Assembly (NCBI RefSeq): GCF_000091305.1
Contig: NC_013929.1
Location: forward strand, 930,001-994,000
Direction: 5' to 3'
DNA length: 64,000 nucleotides
Source: Streptomyces scabiei 87.22
GTDB lineage: Bacteria; Actinomycetota; Actinomycetes; Streptomycetales; Streptomycetaceae
The notes under the pieces were generated by a model that saw nothing but the letters and a program-made list of their open reading frames with translations, had not been told where the DNA came from and searched no databases. Shown here one piece after another: positions 43,308 through 51,651 of the stretch. Position 1 is the stretch's first letter. Each line of letters starts with the position of its first letter. The position numbers and the translations under genes were made by a program.

Positions 43308-45355
43308 TGGACCGCCAGGACACCCGGCCCCGAGCCGGCCGGCCGGAGACCGCACAAGAGCCAGGGGCGGGGGCGGACCCCGCGAGGGGCGAGCCCTCCG
43401 GGCCGGGACGGCCCGAGCGCCCCTCCCCGCCCGGCCTCCCCCGGCGCGGCCTGCGTTTCCTGCGGAGCCGGGGGCGGGTCGTCGTACGGCTGGTGCTGTG
43501 GTCCGTGCTGGAGGCGGCGCAGACGTTCCTGACGGGGTACGCCCTGGCGCGGGCCCTGGACGACGGGTTTCTCGCCGGGCGGCCGGGGGCCGGGCTGGCG
43601 TGGCTCGGGGCCGGGGCGGGGGCGGTGGCCGTCGGGGCGTACGGGACCGGGCGGGTGTACGGGTGTGTGGCGGGGCTGGTGGAACCCCTGCGGGACCGGC
43701 TGGTGCGCGAGGTGGTGGCGCGAGGGGTGCGGGAGGCGGACGGCGGGGCCCTGTCCGGGCTGACCCAGCAGGTGGAGATCGCCCGGGACACCTTCGCCGG
43801 GCTGGTGATGGTCTCGCGCTCGTTCCTGTTCACGGCCGCCGGGGCACTCGCCGGACTCTTCTCGCTGGCGCCGCCGCTGCTGCTCGTGGTGGCGCCCCCG
43901 CTGGTCGCCGGCGTGGCCCTCTTCCTGGCGACGCTCGGGCCGCTGGCCCGCCGTCAGGAGACCTTCCTCGTCGCCGACGAGGCCCTCGCCGCCCGGCTCG
44001 GCGACGTCTGCACCGGGCTGCGGGACATCACGGCGGCCGGCGCGGAGGACCCCGTCGCCGCCGACACCGGCCGCCGCGTCGACGCCGAGCACCGGGCCGC
44101 CCGTTCGCTGGCCCGCTGGGGCGTCGTCCGGGTCGCCGCGCTCGCGATCGGCGGCCATCTGCCCGTCGTCCTGCTGCTGGCCTGCACCCCCTGGCTGCTG
44201 GGCCGGGGAGTCACCGCGGGCGCCCTGATCGGCGCCCTCGCCTACGTCACCCAGTCCCTCCTGCCCGCGCTGCAGAACCTGGTGCACGGCCTGGGCACCA
44301 GCGGCTCCCGGCTCGTGGTGGTCCTGCGCAGACTGCTCCCGCCGAGCCCCACCGCCCGCCCTCCGTACGCGCCCTGCCGACCCGAGCCTGCCGAGCCGCC
44401 GGTGCACACACCGCCCCGGCCCGTCTCGTCGACGCCCCCGACACCGCGCGAGGCCGCCGCCCTCTACCTCTCCGGCGTCACCTTCGCCTACGGCCCCGAC
44501 GCCGCCCCCGTCCTCGACGACGTCAGTCTCCGTCTCCCCCACGGCACGCATCTGGCCGTCGTCGGTCCCAGCGGCGCCGGGAAGTCCACCCTCGCCGGAC
44601 TCGCCGCGGGTCTGCTGCGCCCGCGGCACGGCACCGTCCGCTTGTGCGGGGAACGGGCAGCCGGCGCCACGGCGCGCGCACACCGGGTGCTCATTCCGCA
44701 GGAGGCGTACGTCTTCGGGGGATCCCTCGCCGAGAACCTCGGCGAACTGCGGCCGAAACCCGTGCCCGAGGGGGAGCTGTGGGAGGCGGCGGAGGCGGTG
44801 GGACTCACCGAGGTGATGGTCCGGCTGGGCGGTCCGGCCGCCGAGGTCGACCCGCGTGCGCTGTCCGCCGGGGAGCGGCAGCTCGTGGCGCTGGGCCGGG
44901 CGTATCTGTCGCACGCGCCGGTCGTGATCCTCGACGAGGCGACCTGTCACCTGGACGCGGAGGCGGAGGAGCGCGCGGAACGGGCCTTCGCCCGCCGGCC
45001 GGGCACGACCCTGGTGGTCGTCGCCCATCGCGTCAGTTCGGCCCGCCGCGCCGACCGGGTGCTCGTCATGGACGGGCGGTCCGTCGCGTACGGGGAGCAC
45101 GCCGACCTGCTGGCCCGTTCGCCGCTGTACCGGGACCTGGTCGGCGCCTGGTCCGCCGTACCGGCCCCGCCGGGTCCCCGGGGCGGACGGTCCTCAGAGC
45201 CAGCCCTCTCCCTGCGAGATCCGGATGGCGTCGATCCTGTTGCGCGCCCCCGTCTTGCGGGTGATGGCGGCCATGTAGTTGCGCACCGTCCCGTGGGACA
45301 GGTGCAGGCTGCCGGCGATCTCGGCGACGGAGGCCCCCTCCGCGGCCAGGGATAA
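43307..45355 (+). CDS. Second ABC half-transporter (RamB-like), overlapping the convergent regulator
   Basis: A 682-aa exporter subunit. An N-terminal Gly/Pro/Glu-rich stretch of about 50 residues precedes the membrane domain (LRFLRSRGRVVVRLVLWSVL onward). The ATPase has Walker A GPSGAGKST, the unusual signature LSAGERQ and a full Walker B VVILDEATCHLD, complementing the degenerate first subunit. The frame stays open past the natural family end (PLYRDLVGAW, near 45150) and runs 162 bp into the antisense of the RamR-like gene, stopping at 45355. The last 60 residues look like antisense shadow rather than domain. Confidence 0.85.
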   Translation: MDRQDTRPRAGRPETAQEPGAGADPARGEPSGPGRPERPSPPGLPRRGLRFLRSRGRVVVRLVLWSVLEAAQTFLTGYALARALDDGFLAGRPGAGLAWLGAGAGAVAVGAYGTGRVYGCVAGLVEPLRDRLVREVVARGVREADGGALSGLTQQVEIARDTFAGLVMVSRSFLFTAAGALAGLFSLAPPLLLVVAPPLVAGVALFLATLGPLARRQETFLVADEALAARLGDVCTGLRDITAAGAEDPVAADTGRRVDAEHRAARSLARWGVVRVAALAIGGHLPVVLLLACTPWLLGRGVTAGALIGALAYVTQSLLPALQNLVHGLGTSGSRLVVVLRRLLPPSPTARPPYAPCRPEPAEPPVHTPPRPVSSTPPTPREAAALYLSGVTFAYGPDAAPVLDDVSLRLPHGTHLAVVGPSGAGKSTLAGLAAGLLRPRHGTVRLCGERAAGATARAHRVLIPQEAYVFGGSLAENLGELRPKPVPEGELWEAAEAVGLTEVMVRLGGPAAEVDPRALSAGERQLVALGRAYLSHAPVVILDEATCHLDAEAEERAERAFARRPGTTLVVVAHRVSSARRADRVLVMDGRSVAYGEHADLLARSPLYRDLVGAWSAVPAPPGPRGGRSSEPALSLRDPDGVDPVARPRLAGDGGHVVAHRPVGQVQAAGDLGDGGPLRGQG

Positions 45356-45802
45356 CACGCTCAGCTCGCGGCGCGTCAGCGGCATCTCGGCGGCCTTGAG
45401 GAAGCCGAAGCCGAGCGAGTCGTCGACGAAGCGTCTCCCCCGGGCGACCTCCCGTATCGCGGACACCAGCCGCTGGGGCGAGCCCTCCTTGTCCACGTAC
45501 CCGAGGGCCCCGGCCTCGGCCGCCCGCTTCAGCAGTCCGGGTCTGCCCGCGTGGGCCAGGACCAGCAGCCCGGGGGCGGGAGCGGAGCCGCCCGCGCCGC
45601 GCAGGTCGCCCAGGGGCGGGATGCCGACCGCGTCGGCACAGTCCAGGTCGGCGGCGCAGACGTCGGGCCGCAGGGACCGCGCACGGCCCGGCGCCGCGCG
45701 CCACGACGCGTCGTGGACCGCCAGGTCGGGTTCCCGGCGCAGCCACTCCGCGAGGACCGACCTGACCAGACATTCGTCGTGCACGAGCAGTACCCCGATC
45801 AC
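45194..45802 (-). CDS. RamR-like LuxR-family response regulator
   Basis: A 202-aa regulator: an N-terminal receiver-like domain (MIGVLLVHDECLVRSVLAEWL) with a partial acidic pocket, the probable phospho-site region PDVCAADLDCADAVG and YVDKEG with the conserved Lys. The C-terminal LuxR helix-turn-helix is LTRRELSVLSLAAEGASVAE, then HGTVRNYMAAITRKTGARNR. In ram/amf loci the fifth gene is such a regulator and activates lanKC transcription. The receiver is atypical, so control by phosphorylation is doubtful. The GTG at 45802 starts the receiver strand. It is convergent with the RamB-like gene. Confidence 0.88.
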   Translation of the reverse strand: MIGVLLVHDECLVRSVLAEWLRREPDLAVHDASWRAAPGRARSLRPDVCAADLDCADAVGIPPLGDLRGAGGSAPAPGLLVLAHAGRPGLLKRAAEAGALGYVDKEGSPQRLVSAIREVARGRRFVDDSLGFGFLKAAEMPLTRRELSVLSLAAEGASVAEIAGSLHLSHGTVRNYMAAITRKTGARNRIDAIRISQGEGWL

Positions 45803-46085
45803 GTTCGCCCTCCGCCTCCCGGCCCACCGATGTCCTCCCGCCCCAAGCGCGTGCCCATTGTCGGCGTCCGTGACCACACACCAGGGCGCGAAGAACCAGC
45901 CATCGGGGAGCGCGGGGGCGCACTCACGGCGCCCGTGCGCGAGTGCGCGCATCGGGCGAGGGGGCATGGGCCGGGCGGGAAGGGGTACGGCGGTTCGTCC
46001 GGGGCGGCGCTCGCCGTGCGTGGGCGGCCCCCTAGGAGGAGCCTGGACCCTGGAACCGTCGCGCGGCCGCGAGGAGGTGGTGGGC

Positions 46086-48224
46086 ATGTCCGACGTCCAT
46101 GGGGCCGCGGGGCGGACGACCGTGGAGACGGAACGCGTCGGCCATCCGCTGCTCTCCCTGGCACTGGCCTCGATGATGGACGACGTGGGGGCCCACTCGG
46201 GGGCGATGTATCTGCTGGCGCCGGACGAGCCGGTCCTGGAGATGGCGGTCATGGCGGGCCTGCCGAGGTCGTTCGCCGCGCCGTGGGAGCGGGTGGGGCT
46301 GAGCGCGCCGGTACCCGTCTCCGAGGCGGTGCGCGGTCAGCGGCTGGTGTGGGTCAGCGGCGAGGAGCAGATGGCCCGCCGCTATCCCCGGATCGCCGTG
46401 GTCCTGCCCTATCCGTTCGCCCTGGCCGCGCTGCCGGTGGCGACCCGCGACACCACCTACGGGGCCGTCTTCCTGACCTGGCCCGGCTCCCACCCGCCGG
46501 AGCTGAGCGAACGCGAGCGGGACCAGCTGACCTCCGCCTGCGACCGGCTGGCGAAGCGGCTGCGGCGCGCCGAGGAGGAGGGCCGGCCGGTGCTGCCGGA
46601 GCCGGACCTGTCGGCGCCGTCGGCGACCATGGTCGCGGGCACGCTCGGCACGGTGGAGGCGGCGCGGATGGTGGCGCGGCTGCCGTACGGGATGTGCGCG
46701 CTCGACCTGCACGGACGGATCACCTTCGCCAACGCGGCCACGGCCGAGCTGCTCGGCATCCCGGTGAGCGGTCTGCTGGGCACCCAGCTGTGGGTGTCGG
46801 TGCCGTGGCTCAACGATCCCGCGTACGAGGACCGGTACCGGGCGGCGCTGATGAGCCAGCACGTGACGTCGTTCGTGGCGCTCCGGCCGCCGAGCGACTG
46901 GCTGTCGTTCCGGCTGTACCCGGGCACGAACGGGCTGAGCGTACGGATCTCACGGGCCCGCGCGGTCGCCGAGGCCGAGCACGCCGCCCGGGTGGAGGGG
47001 CCGGGCCGCCTGGTGACCATCCACCATGTGCTGGCACTGGCGAGCGCCCTCACCGAGGCGGTGAGCGTGCAGGACGTGGTGGACCTGGTCGCCGACGAGA
47101 TCGTCCCGGCCATCGGCGGCCAGGCCCTGGTGATGTACGGCTCGCGTGGCGGGCGTCTGCACGTGCTCGGGCACCGTGGCTATGCCGACCCGCATCTCGT
47201 GGAGCGTTTCGACGGCACGCCGCTCACCGCGCCGATGCCCGGGGCGCACGCCCTGACCACCGGTGTGCCCGCCTTCTTCGAGTCCCGGCAGCAGCTGGAG
47301 CACCTGTATCCGGTGCGGCGGGACACCCCGGACGGGCTGAACGCCTGGGCGTACGTCCCGCTGATCGCCTCGGGGCGGCCGGTGGGCACCTGGGTGCTCG
47401 GGTACGCGGAGCCGCACCCGTTCCCCGCCGACGAGCGCGCGGTGCTGACCAGCCTCAGCGGTCTCATCGCCCAGGCTTTGGAGCGGGCGCTGCTGTACGA
47501 CGCCAAGCACCAGCTCGCGCACGGGCTGCAGCAGGCGCTGCTGCCGCACTCGCTGCCGTCGATCCCGGGGATCGAGGCCGCCTCCCGCTATCTGCCCGCC
47601 ACCCGGGGCATGGACATCGGCGGCGACTTCTTCGACCTGGTCCTCTCGCACGGGCGGGCCTCCGCCGTGATCGGGGACGTCCAGGGACACAACGTGACGG
47701 CGGCGGGCCTGATGGGGCAGATCCGTACGGCGGTCCGCGCGTACACCACCGTCGGGCAGGGGCCGCAGGAGGTGATGAGCAGTACCAACCGGCTGCTGAT
47801 CGACCTGGGTTCGGAGCTGTTCGCGAGCTGTCTGTATCTGCGGCTCGACCCGGCGCACGGGACGGCGGTCATGGCGCGGGCGGGGCATCCGCCACCGTTG
47901 CTGCGCCGGCCGGACGGGAAGGTCCGGGTGCTGGACCTCGCGGGTGGTCCGCTGCTCGGTATCGACGCGGCGGCGGCGTATCCGACGACCGAGGTGGCGC
48001 TGGCGGAGGGGTCCGTGCTGGTCCTGTACACCGACGGGCTGATCGAGTCGCCGGGGGTGGACATCGAGGACGCGCTGGCGAGTCTCGGGGAGCGGCTGTC
48101 GACGGCCGGGGAGCGGCCCCTGGAGTGGCTCGCCGACCGTCTCGTGCAGGAGACGGAGGCGGCGCAGGAGCGGGCGGACGACGTGGCGTTGCTGCTGCTG
48201 CGGGCCACCGGCACCGCCGGGTGA
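46086..48224 (+). CDS. GAF-PAS-GAF-SpoIIE serine/threonine phosphatase
   Basis: A 712-aa regulator with GAF (about 15-165), PAS (LPYGMCALDLHGRITFANAA, about 195-300), a second GAF (LTEAVSVQDVVDLVADEIVP, about 320-470) and a C-terminal SpoIIE/PP2C domain (LQQALLPHSLPSIPGIEAAS; metal motifs GGDFFDLVLS, IGDVQGHN, YTDGLIES, ERADDVALLLL). It has no ATPase domain, unlike the homologous protein on the other side of the lan locus. ATG 46086 follows GAGGAGG. It probably dephosphorylates an anti-sigma antagonist in response to a small-molecule or redox cue. Followed by a 16-bp perfect hairpin. Confidence 0.91.
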   Translation: MSDVHGAAGRTTVETERVGHPLLSLALASMMDDVGAHSGAMYLLAPDEPVLEMAVMAGLPRSFAAPWERVGLSAPVPVSEAVRGQRLVWVSGEEQMARRYPRIAVVLPYPFALAALPVATRDTTYGAVFLTWPGSHPPELSERERDQLTSACDRLAKRLRRAEEEGRPVLPEPDLSAPSATMVAGTLGTVEAARMVARLPYGMCALDLHGRITFANAATAELLGIPVSGLLGTQLWVSVPWLNDPAYEDRYRAALMSQHVTSFVALRPPSDWLSFRLYPGTNGLSVRISRARAVAEAEHAARVEGPGRLVTIHHVLALASALTEAVSVQDVVDLVADEIVPAIGGQALVMYGSRGGRLHVLGHRGYADPHLVERFDGTPLTAPMPGAHALTTGVPAFFESRQQLEHLYPVRRDTPDGLNAWAYVPLIASGRPVGTWVLGYAEPHPFPADERAVLTSLSGLIAQALERALLYDAKHQLAHGLQQALLPHSLPSIPGIEAASRYLPATRGMDIGGDFFDLVLSHGRASAVIGDVQGHNVTAAGLMGQIRTAVRAYTTVGQGPQEVMSSTNRLLIDLGSELFASCLYLRLDPAHGTAVMARAGHPPPLLRRPDGKVRVLDLAGGPLLGIDAAAAYPTTEVALAEGSVLVLYTDGLIESPGVDIEDALASLGERLSTAGERPLEWLADRLVQETEAAQERADDVALLLLRATGTAG

Positions 48225-48261
48225 CCCGGCCGGTCCCGTCCCCGCGCGCCGCACGGACGAC

Positions 48262-48297
48262 AACGGTCCGGCCCTCCCGCCGGAGGGCCGGACCGTT
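48262..48297 (+). terminator. Strong terminator hairpin after the SpoIIE phosphatase gene
   Basis: A perfect 16-bp stem (AACGGTCCGGCCCTCC and its complement) with a 4-base loop lies 38 bp after the stop, between two convergent genes. Confidence 0.8.
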
Positions 48298-48416
48298 CCA
48301 CCCGCCGGCCGCACCACGGGGGTGAGGCCGGCGGGTGGGTCGTGGGACGACGGCCCGGGGTCAGTGGCCGCTGACCGGCGGGGCGTCGTCCACGTACGGG
48401 GTGGGTTCCGCCTCGG

Positions 48417-49844
48417 TCAGCGCTGGACGCCCTGCTGCTCGGCACCCTGCTGCTCGGCACCCTGCTGCTGCTCGCCGCCCTGGTCACCGGCGCCCTGGTC
48501 GTGCTGCTGGCCCGCTCCGGCGTCGTCACCGGCACCGGCCGCGGCGCCCTGCTCCTCGCCCGCACCGGCCGCGGCGGCGCCCTCTTCCTCGCCGGCGCCC
48601 GCGGCGGCGGCGCCCTCTTCCTGGCCGGCACCGGCGGCGGCACCGCCGTCCGCCTGCTCACCGGCACCGGCGGCGGCACCGCCGTCGGCCTGCTCACCGG
48701 CGCCCGCGCCGGCGTCGCCGAGGGTCGCGCCGACCGCCGCGAGGGCGGTGGTGACCGGCTGGAAGAACGTCTCGCCGCCGACGGTGCAGTCGCCGCTGCC
48801 GCCGGAGGTCAGGCCGATGGCCTGGCCGTCCTGGGTGAACAGCGAGCCGCCGCTGTCGCCGGGCTCGGCGCAGACGTCGGTCTGGATGAGCCCGGTGACC
48901 GTGCCCTCGGGGTAGTTCACCGTGGCTTCGAGACCGGTGACCTGGCCGTCGGCGAGGCCGGTGGTGCTGCCCATGCGGAAGACCTGGAGGCCGACCTCGG
49001 CCTCGCCGGCCGCCTTGATGTCGACCGTCTGGCCGTTGCCGAGGTCGACCGTGCTGGCCGCCTGGGTCGCCGGGTCGTTGTAGTTGACCAGGGCGAAGTC
49101 ACCGGCGCCGGGGAAGGTGGCGGTCGCGGCGTCGACCGTGGCGATCGGGGCGCCGCCCTCCTCCTCGGACCATTCGGCCTCGGCGACACCGCAGTGACCG
49201 GCGGTCAGGAAGGCCGGGGCGCCTTCGGCGTTGACGACGTTGAAGCCGGCCGAGCAGCGCGCGCCGCCGCCGAAGATGGCGTCGCCGCCCTCCAGGAACG
49301 GCTTGAACGTGCCGGCCGACTTCTTGATGGTCGCCATGCCCGTGCCGAGCGACTTGGTGGCCGACTCGATGGTGTCCCAGTTCTCGCCCGTGACCGTGGA
49401 GTCGGCGGTGACCTGGATCTTGTTCGTGCGGGGGTCGATGGCCCACGCGGTGCCCGGAACGGCGGCCTTCGCCTTGAGCGTCGCGGCGCCCTTCTGGAGC
49501 TCGGACCAGCTGTTGTCGACCTCACGGACCTTCGCACCGGCCGACTGCGCCTGGATGATCACGTTGTTGTCGTCGCCGTCGATCTGCAGGCCGTCGATGA
49601 CGTTGATGACGAGCTGCTTCTCGGCCGAGTCGTAGTACGCGCCTGCGAACGCGTCACCGAGTGCCTCGCGGAGCTTGGAGGCGAGGTCCGAGGCGTCACT
49701 CGCGGCGAGCGTCCTGGGGGCGGCGCCCTTCGCGTCCGTCTGCGACGCCATGGCGTTCGGCAGGATGAGGGCTGCCGCGCCGAGCGCCGCCACGCCGCCT
49801 GCAGCTATGAACGCCTTGCGCTTGGTGGCTCGTTTGTGACTCAA
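48417..49844 (-). CDS. Secreted S1-family serine protease with repetitive acidic C-terminal tail
   Basis: A 475-aa protein: signal peptide (AFIAAGGVAALGAAALILPN), pro-region and chymotrypsin-fold domain with His217 (LTAGHCG), Asp249 (GAGDFALVNY) and Ser331 (EPGDSGGSL). The last 97 residues are low-complexity: two exact GAGEQADGGAAA units, then GAGQEEGAAAA, GAGEEEGAAAA and GAGEEQGAAA, ending in Gln-rich QQGAEQQ repeats. The paralogue at 3233 has a membrane anchor instead. The tail may tether the enzyme to the wall or act as a spacer. Confidence 0.92.
   Translation of the reverse strand: MSHKRATKRKAFIAAGGVAALGAAALILPNAMASQTDAKGAAPRTLAASDASDLASKLREALGDAFAGAYYDSAEKQLVINVIDGLQIDGDDNNVIIQAQSAGAKVREVDNSWSELQKGAATLKAKAAVPGTAWAIDPRTNKIQVTADSTVTGENWDTIESATKSLGTGMATIKKSAGTFKPFLEGGDAIFGGGARCSAGFNVVNAEGAPAFLTAGHCGVAEAEWSEEEGGAPIATVDAATATFPGAGDFALVNYNDPATQAASTVDLGNGQTVDIKAAGEAEVGLQVFRMGSTTGLADGQVTGLEATVNYPEGTVTGLIQTDVCAEPGDSGGSLFTQDGQAIGLTSGGSGDCTVGGETFFQPVTTALAAVGATLGDAGAGAGEQADGGAAAGAGEQADGGAAAGAGQEEGAAAAGAGEEEGAAAAGAGEEQGAAAGAGDDAGAGQQHDQGAGDQGGEQQQGAEQQGAEQQGVQR
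48420..48710 (-). repeat. Imperfect coding tandem repeats in the protease tail
   Basis: 33-36 bp units encoding GAGEQADGGAAA-type modules repeat about five times, then shorter Gln-rich units. The first two units are identical at protein level. This region may vary in copy number. Confidence 0.75.
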
Positions 49845-50526
49845 CTCTTGACCTCCTGGGGACGGGGTCCGTGCCGCCGTCCGGCGGGTGAACTGGGGGC
49901 GCCTGGTTGCCAGTTGGTACGGATGGTTCCGGTGGGGTGTTCAACGCTCCGCAAAAAGATTCCGCTCTTCCATTTCGCAAAGCGCGCTACGCCCCCCGTT
50001 CGCCCGGCATGTCAGGACTTCCCGCCCGCACCTCCCGTGGAGCGCCCGTGCGCACCGGGGGCCCGCGCCGCACCCGGCACGCTCGGCGACCGTCCGGTAG
50101 CGGTCCGTCCCCCTCGGCGGCCGGGAAACCGGCTTCCGGGAATCTCCACACCGAATGCCCAGCGGGGTCACGGCCGACGGGAGTTCTGCACACGGGTGAC
50201 TCGTGTCCCGTGCCTTTCAGGCGGACTGTCCCATTCGTTTTACTGACGGCAACGAACCGCGTATGACGATGCCGCGATCCGTGTGAAGAAGCTGCCCCCA
50301 ACCCGTGCCCGAGCCTGCACGGATGGAACGCCATGGTCACCAAGAGCGCTGGTGGGAGCCCTTGTTGATTGGAAGTGCGCCACGGCGGTCTGCTTTGATC
50401 CATCGCACCGCGGGGGCCGCCGGACTCTCGGAGACGAGAGCGGGCACCCACGTGCGCGGCCGTCGTTCTGTCCCCAGAAGGGGGCCGCTCCCCCCTATGA
50501 AGAGCTATACGAAGGGAAGTTCCCCC
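49845..50526. other. Long intergenic region between divergent protease and peptide operon
   Basis: 682 bp with no convincing gene on either strand. It must hold the promoters for both divergent transcripts. The part at 50340-50410 is less GC-rich than its surroundings and contains a TTGTTG -35-like element near 50363. No known operator was recognised. Confidence 0.5.
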
Positions 50527-50742
50527 ATGAACTCCACCCCCCAGGTCGAGACCGCCGAGATCTCGGACGCCGCCCTCGACGCCGTCTCCGGTGGCCTGTC
50601 CGTCAACGCCGTCGGTACCGTCACCGGCCTGGTGGACGGCGTCGCCCCGGTCTCCGGCCTGGTCAACACGGCCGTCGGCACGGTCGAGGGTGTCACCGGC
50701 CTGAACACCGCCCCGGTGACGGGCCTGGTCGCCGGTCTCTGA
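50527..50742 (+). CDS. Double-glycine leader peptide precursor with tandem Gly/Val repeats
   Basis: A 71-aa peptide. Residues 1-23 form a leader (ETAEISDAALDAVSGG) ending in the Gly-Gly site cut by C39 peptidase-ABC transporters, with the upstream hydrophobic pattern such leaders use. The 48-residue core has no cysteine and is rich in Gly, Val, Leu and Thr. It is built of two tandem copies of about 20 residues (AVGTVTGLVDG.., AVGTVEGVTGL.., each with an APV(S/T)GLV end). The ATG at 50527 has GAAGGGAAG upstream. Adaptor and two ABC transporters follow. It may be a bacteriocin, signal or surface-active peptide. No modifying enzyme lies nearby. Confidence 0.85.
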   Translation: MNSTPQVETAEISDAALDAVSGGLSVNAVGTVTGLVDGVAPVSGLVNTAVGTVEGVTGLNTAPVTGLVAGL

Positions 50743-50760
50743 TCGAGCCCCGGTGCCACT

Positions 50761-50794
50761 GAGTCCCGGAACCACCTGACCGGTTCCGGGACTC
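50761..50794 (+). terminator. Hairpin between precursor and adaptor genes
   Basis: GAGTCCCGGAACC and GGTTCCGGGACTC form a perfect 13-bp stem with an 8-base loop, 18 bp after the precursor stop. This is the same precursor-hairpin-export layout as in the lan locus, likely a partial terminator that favours precursor mRNA. Confidence 0.75.
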
Positions 50795-50844
50795 TCCGGT
50801 GCCCGAACGTCCTCCTCCCGAGTCGCGCAGGTGAGGGAAGTCCC

Positions 50845-51651
50845 GTGCAGTTCCGCCAACAGGCCCTCGCCAAGCTCCGGTCACCGGAGGAACTCGACCT
50901 GCCGGTGCGGTTCGCCCGCCCGCAGGGCTGGCTGGTGCTGTCCGTGACGGTGGCCGCCATGGCCGCCGCGTCCGTGTGGGCCGTGACGGGTTCCGTCGCC
51001 TCCACCGTCAGCGCCCCCGCCGTCCTCACCCACGGCCAGGGCAGCTACATCCTGCAGAGCCCCGTCGCCGGCCAGGTCACCGCCGTGCTCGCACGGCAGG
51101 GCGAGCGGCTGCCCGCCCGGGCCCCCGTCCTGAAGGTCGCCACCGCCGACGGCGAGAAGGTCGTCCGGTCCGTCGCCGCGGGCCGGGTCTCCGCGCTCGC
51201 CGCCACGATCGGCCGGATCATCAGCACGGGCACCGACGTCGCGGCGATCGAGAAGGTCGCCGACGCCGACGATCCGCTCTACGCGACGGTGTACGTCCCC
51301 GCCGAGAACGCCGCCTCGATCCCCGACGACGCCGCCGTGGACCTGACCGTGCAGTCGGCGCCCACCCAGCGGTACGGCGTGCTGCGCGGCCACGTGAAGA
51401 AGGTGGACCGCACCGCGCAGACGCCGCAGTCGATCGCCGCGTTCCTCGGGGACACCCAGCTGGGCGAACAGTTCACCAGGAAGGGCCGGCCGGTGGCCGT
51501 CACCGTACGGCTGGACCGCAGGGCGTCGACCGATTCCGGCTACGCGTGGTCCTCGCAGGACGGGCCGCCGTTCGGGCTGACCTCCATGACCATGGCCACC
51601 GGTTCGATCCGGCTGGCCGACGAGCGTCCCGTCGATTGGCTGCTCCCGTGA
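50845..51651 (+). CDS. HlyD-like membrane fusion protein of the NHLM export system
   Basis: A 268-aa adaptor. A short cytoplasmic N-terminus (FRQQALAKLRSPEELDLPVR) precedes one transmembrane helix (GWLVLSVTVAAMAAASVWAV). A biotinyl-lipoyl-like half-motif follows (SYILQSPVAGQVTAVLARQG, then RSVAAGRVSALAATIG). Such NHLM-type adaptors accompany the C39/ABC pair in RiPP and bacteriocin export. The GTG at 50845 has GAGGGAAG. Its TGA overlaps the next GTG (GTGA), so the transporter is translationally coupled. Confidence 0.86.
   Translation: MQFRQQALAKLRSPEELDLPVRFARPQGWLVLSVTVAAMAAASVWAVTGSVASTVSAPAVLTHGQGSYILQSPVAGQVTAVLARQGERLPARAPVLKVATADGEKVVRSVAAGRVSALAATIGRIISTGTDVAAIEKVADADDPLYATVYVPAENAASIPDDAAVDLTVQSAPTQRYGVLRGHVKKVDRTAQTPQSIAAFLGDTQLGEQFTRKGRPVAVTVRLDRRASTDSGYAWSSQDGPPFGLTSMTMATGSIRLADERPVDWLLP

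Noticed and set aside
43178..45100. Minus-strand open frame opposite the lan transporters
   Set aside because: Antisense shadow of ABC domains with clear motifs on the plus strand.
48420..48710. Repeat region as a mobile element or assembly artefact
   Set aside because: It stays in frame to the protease stop and reads as a Gly/Ala/Glu/Gln-rich tail, a common protein feature.
50497..50526. Upstream ATG for the double-glycine precursor
   Set aside because: No ribosome site precedes it, whereas ATG 50527 has GAAGGGAAG and gives a normal-length leader.
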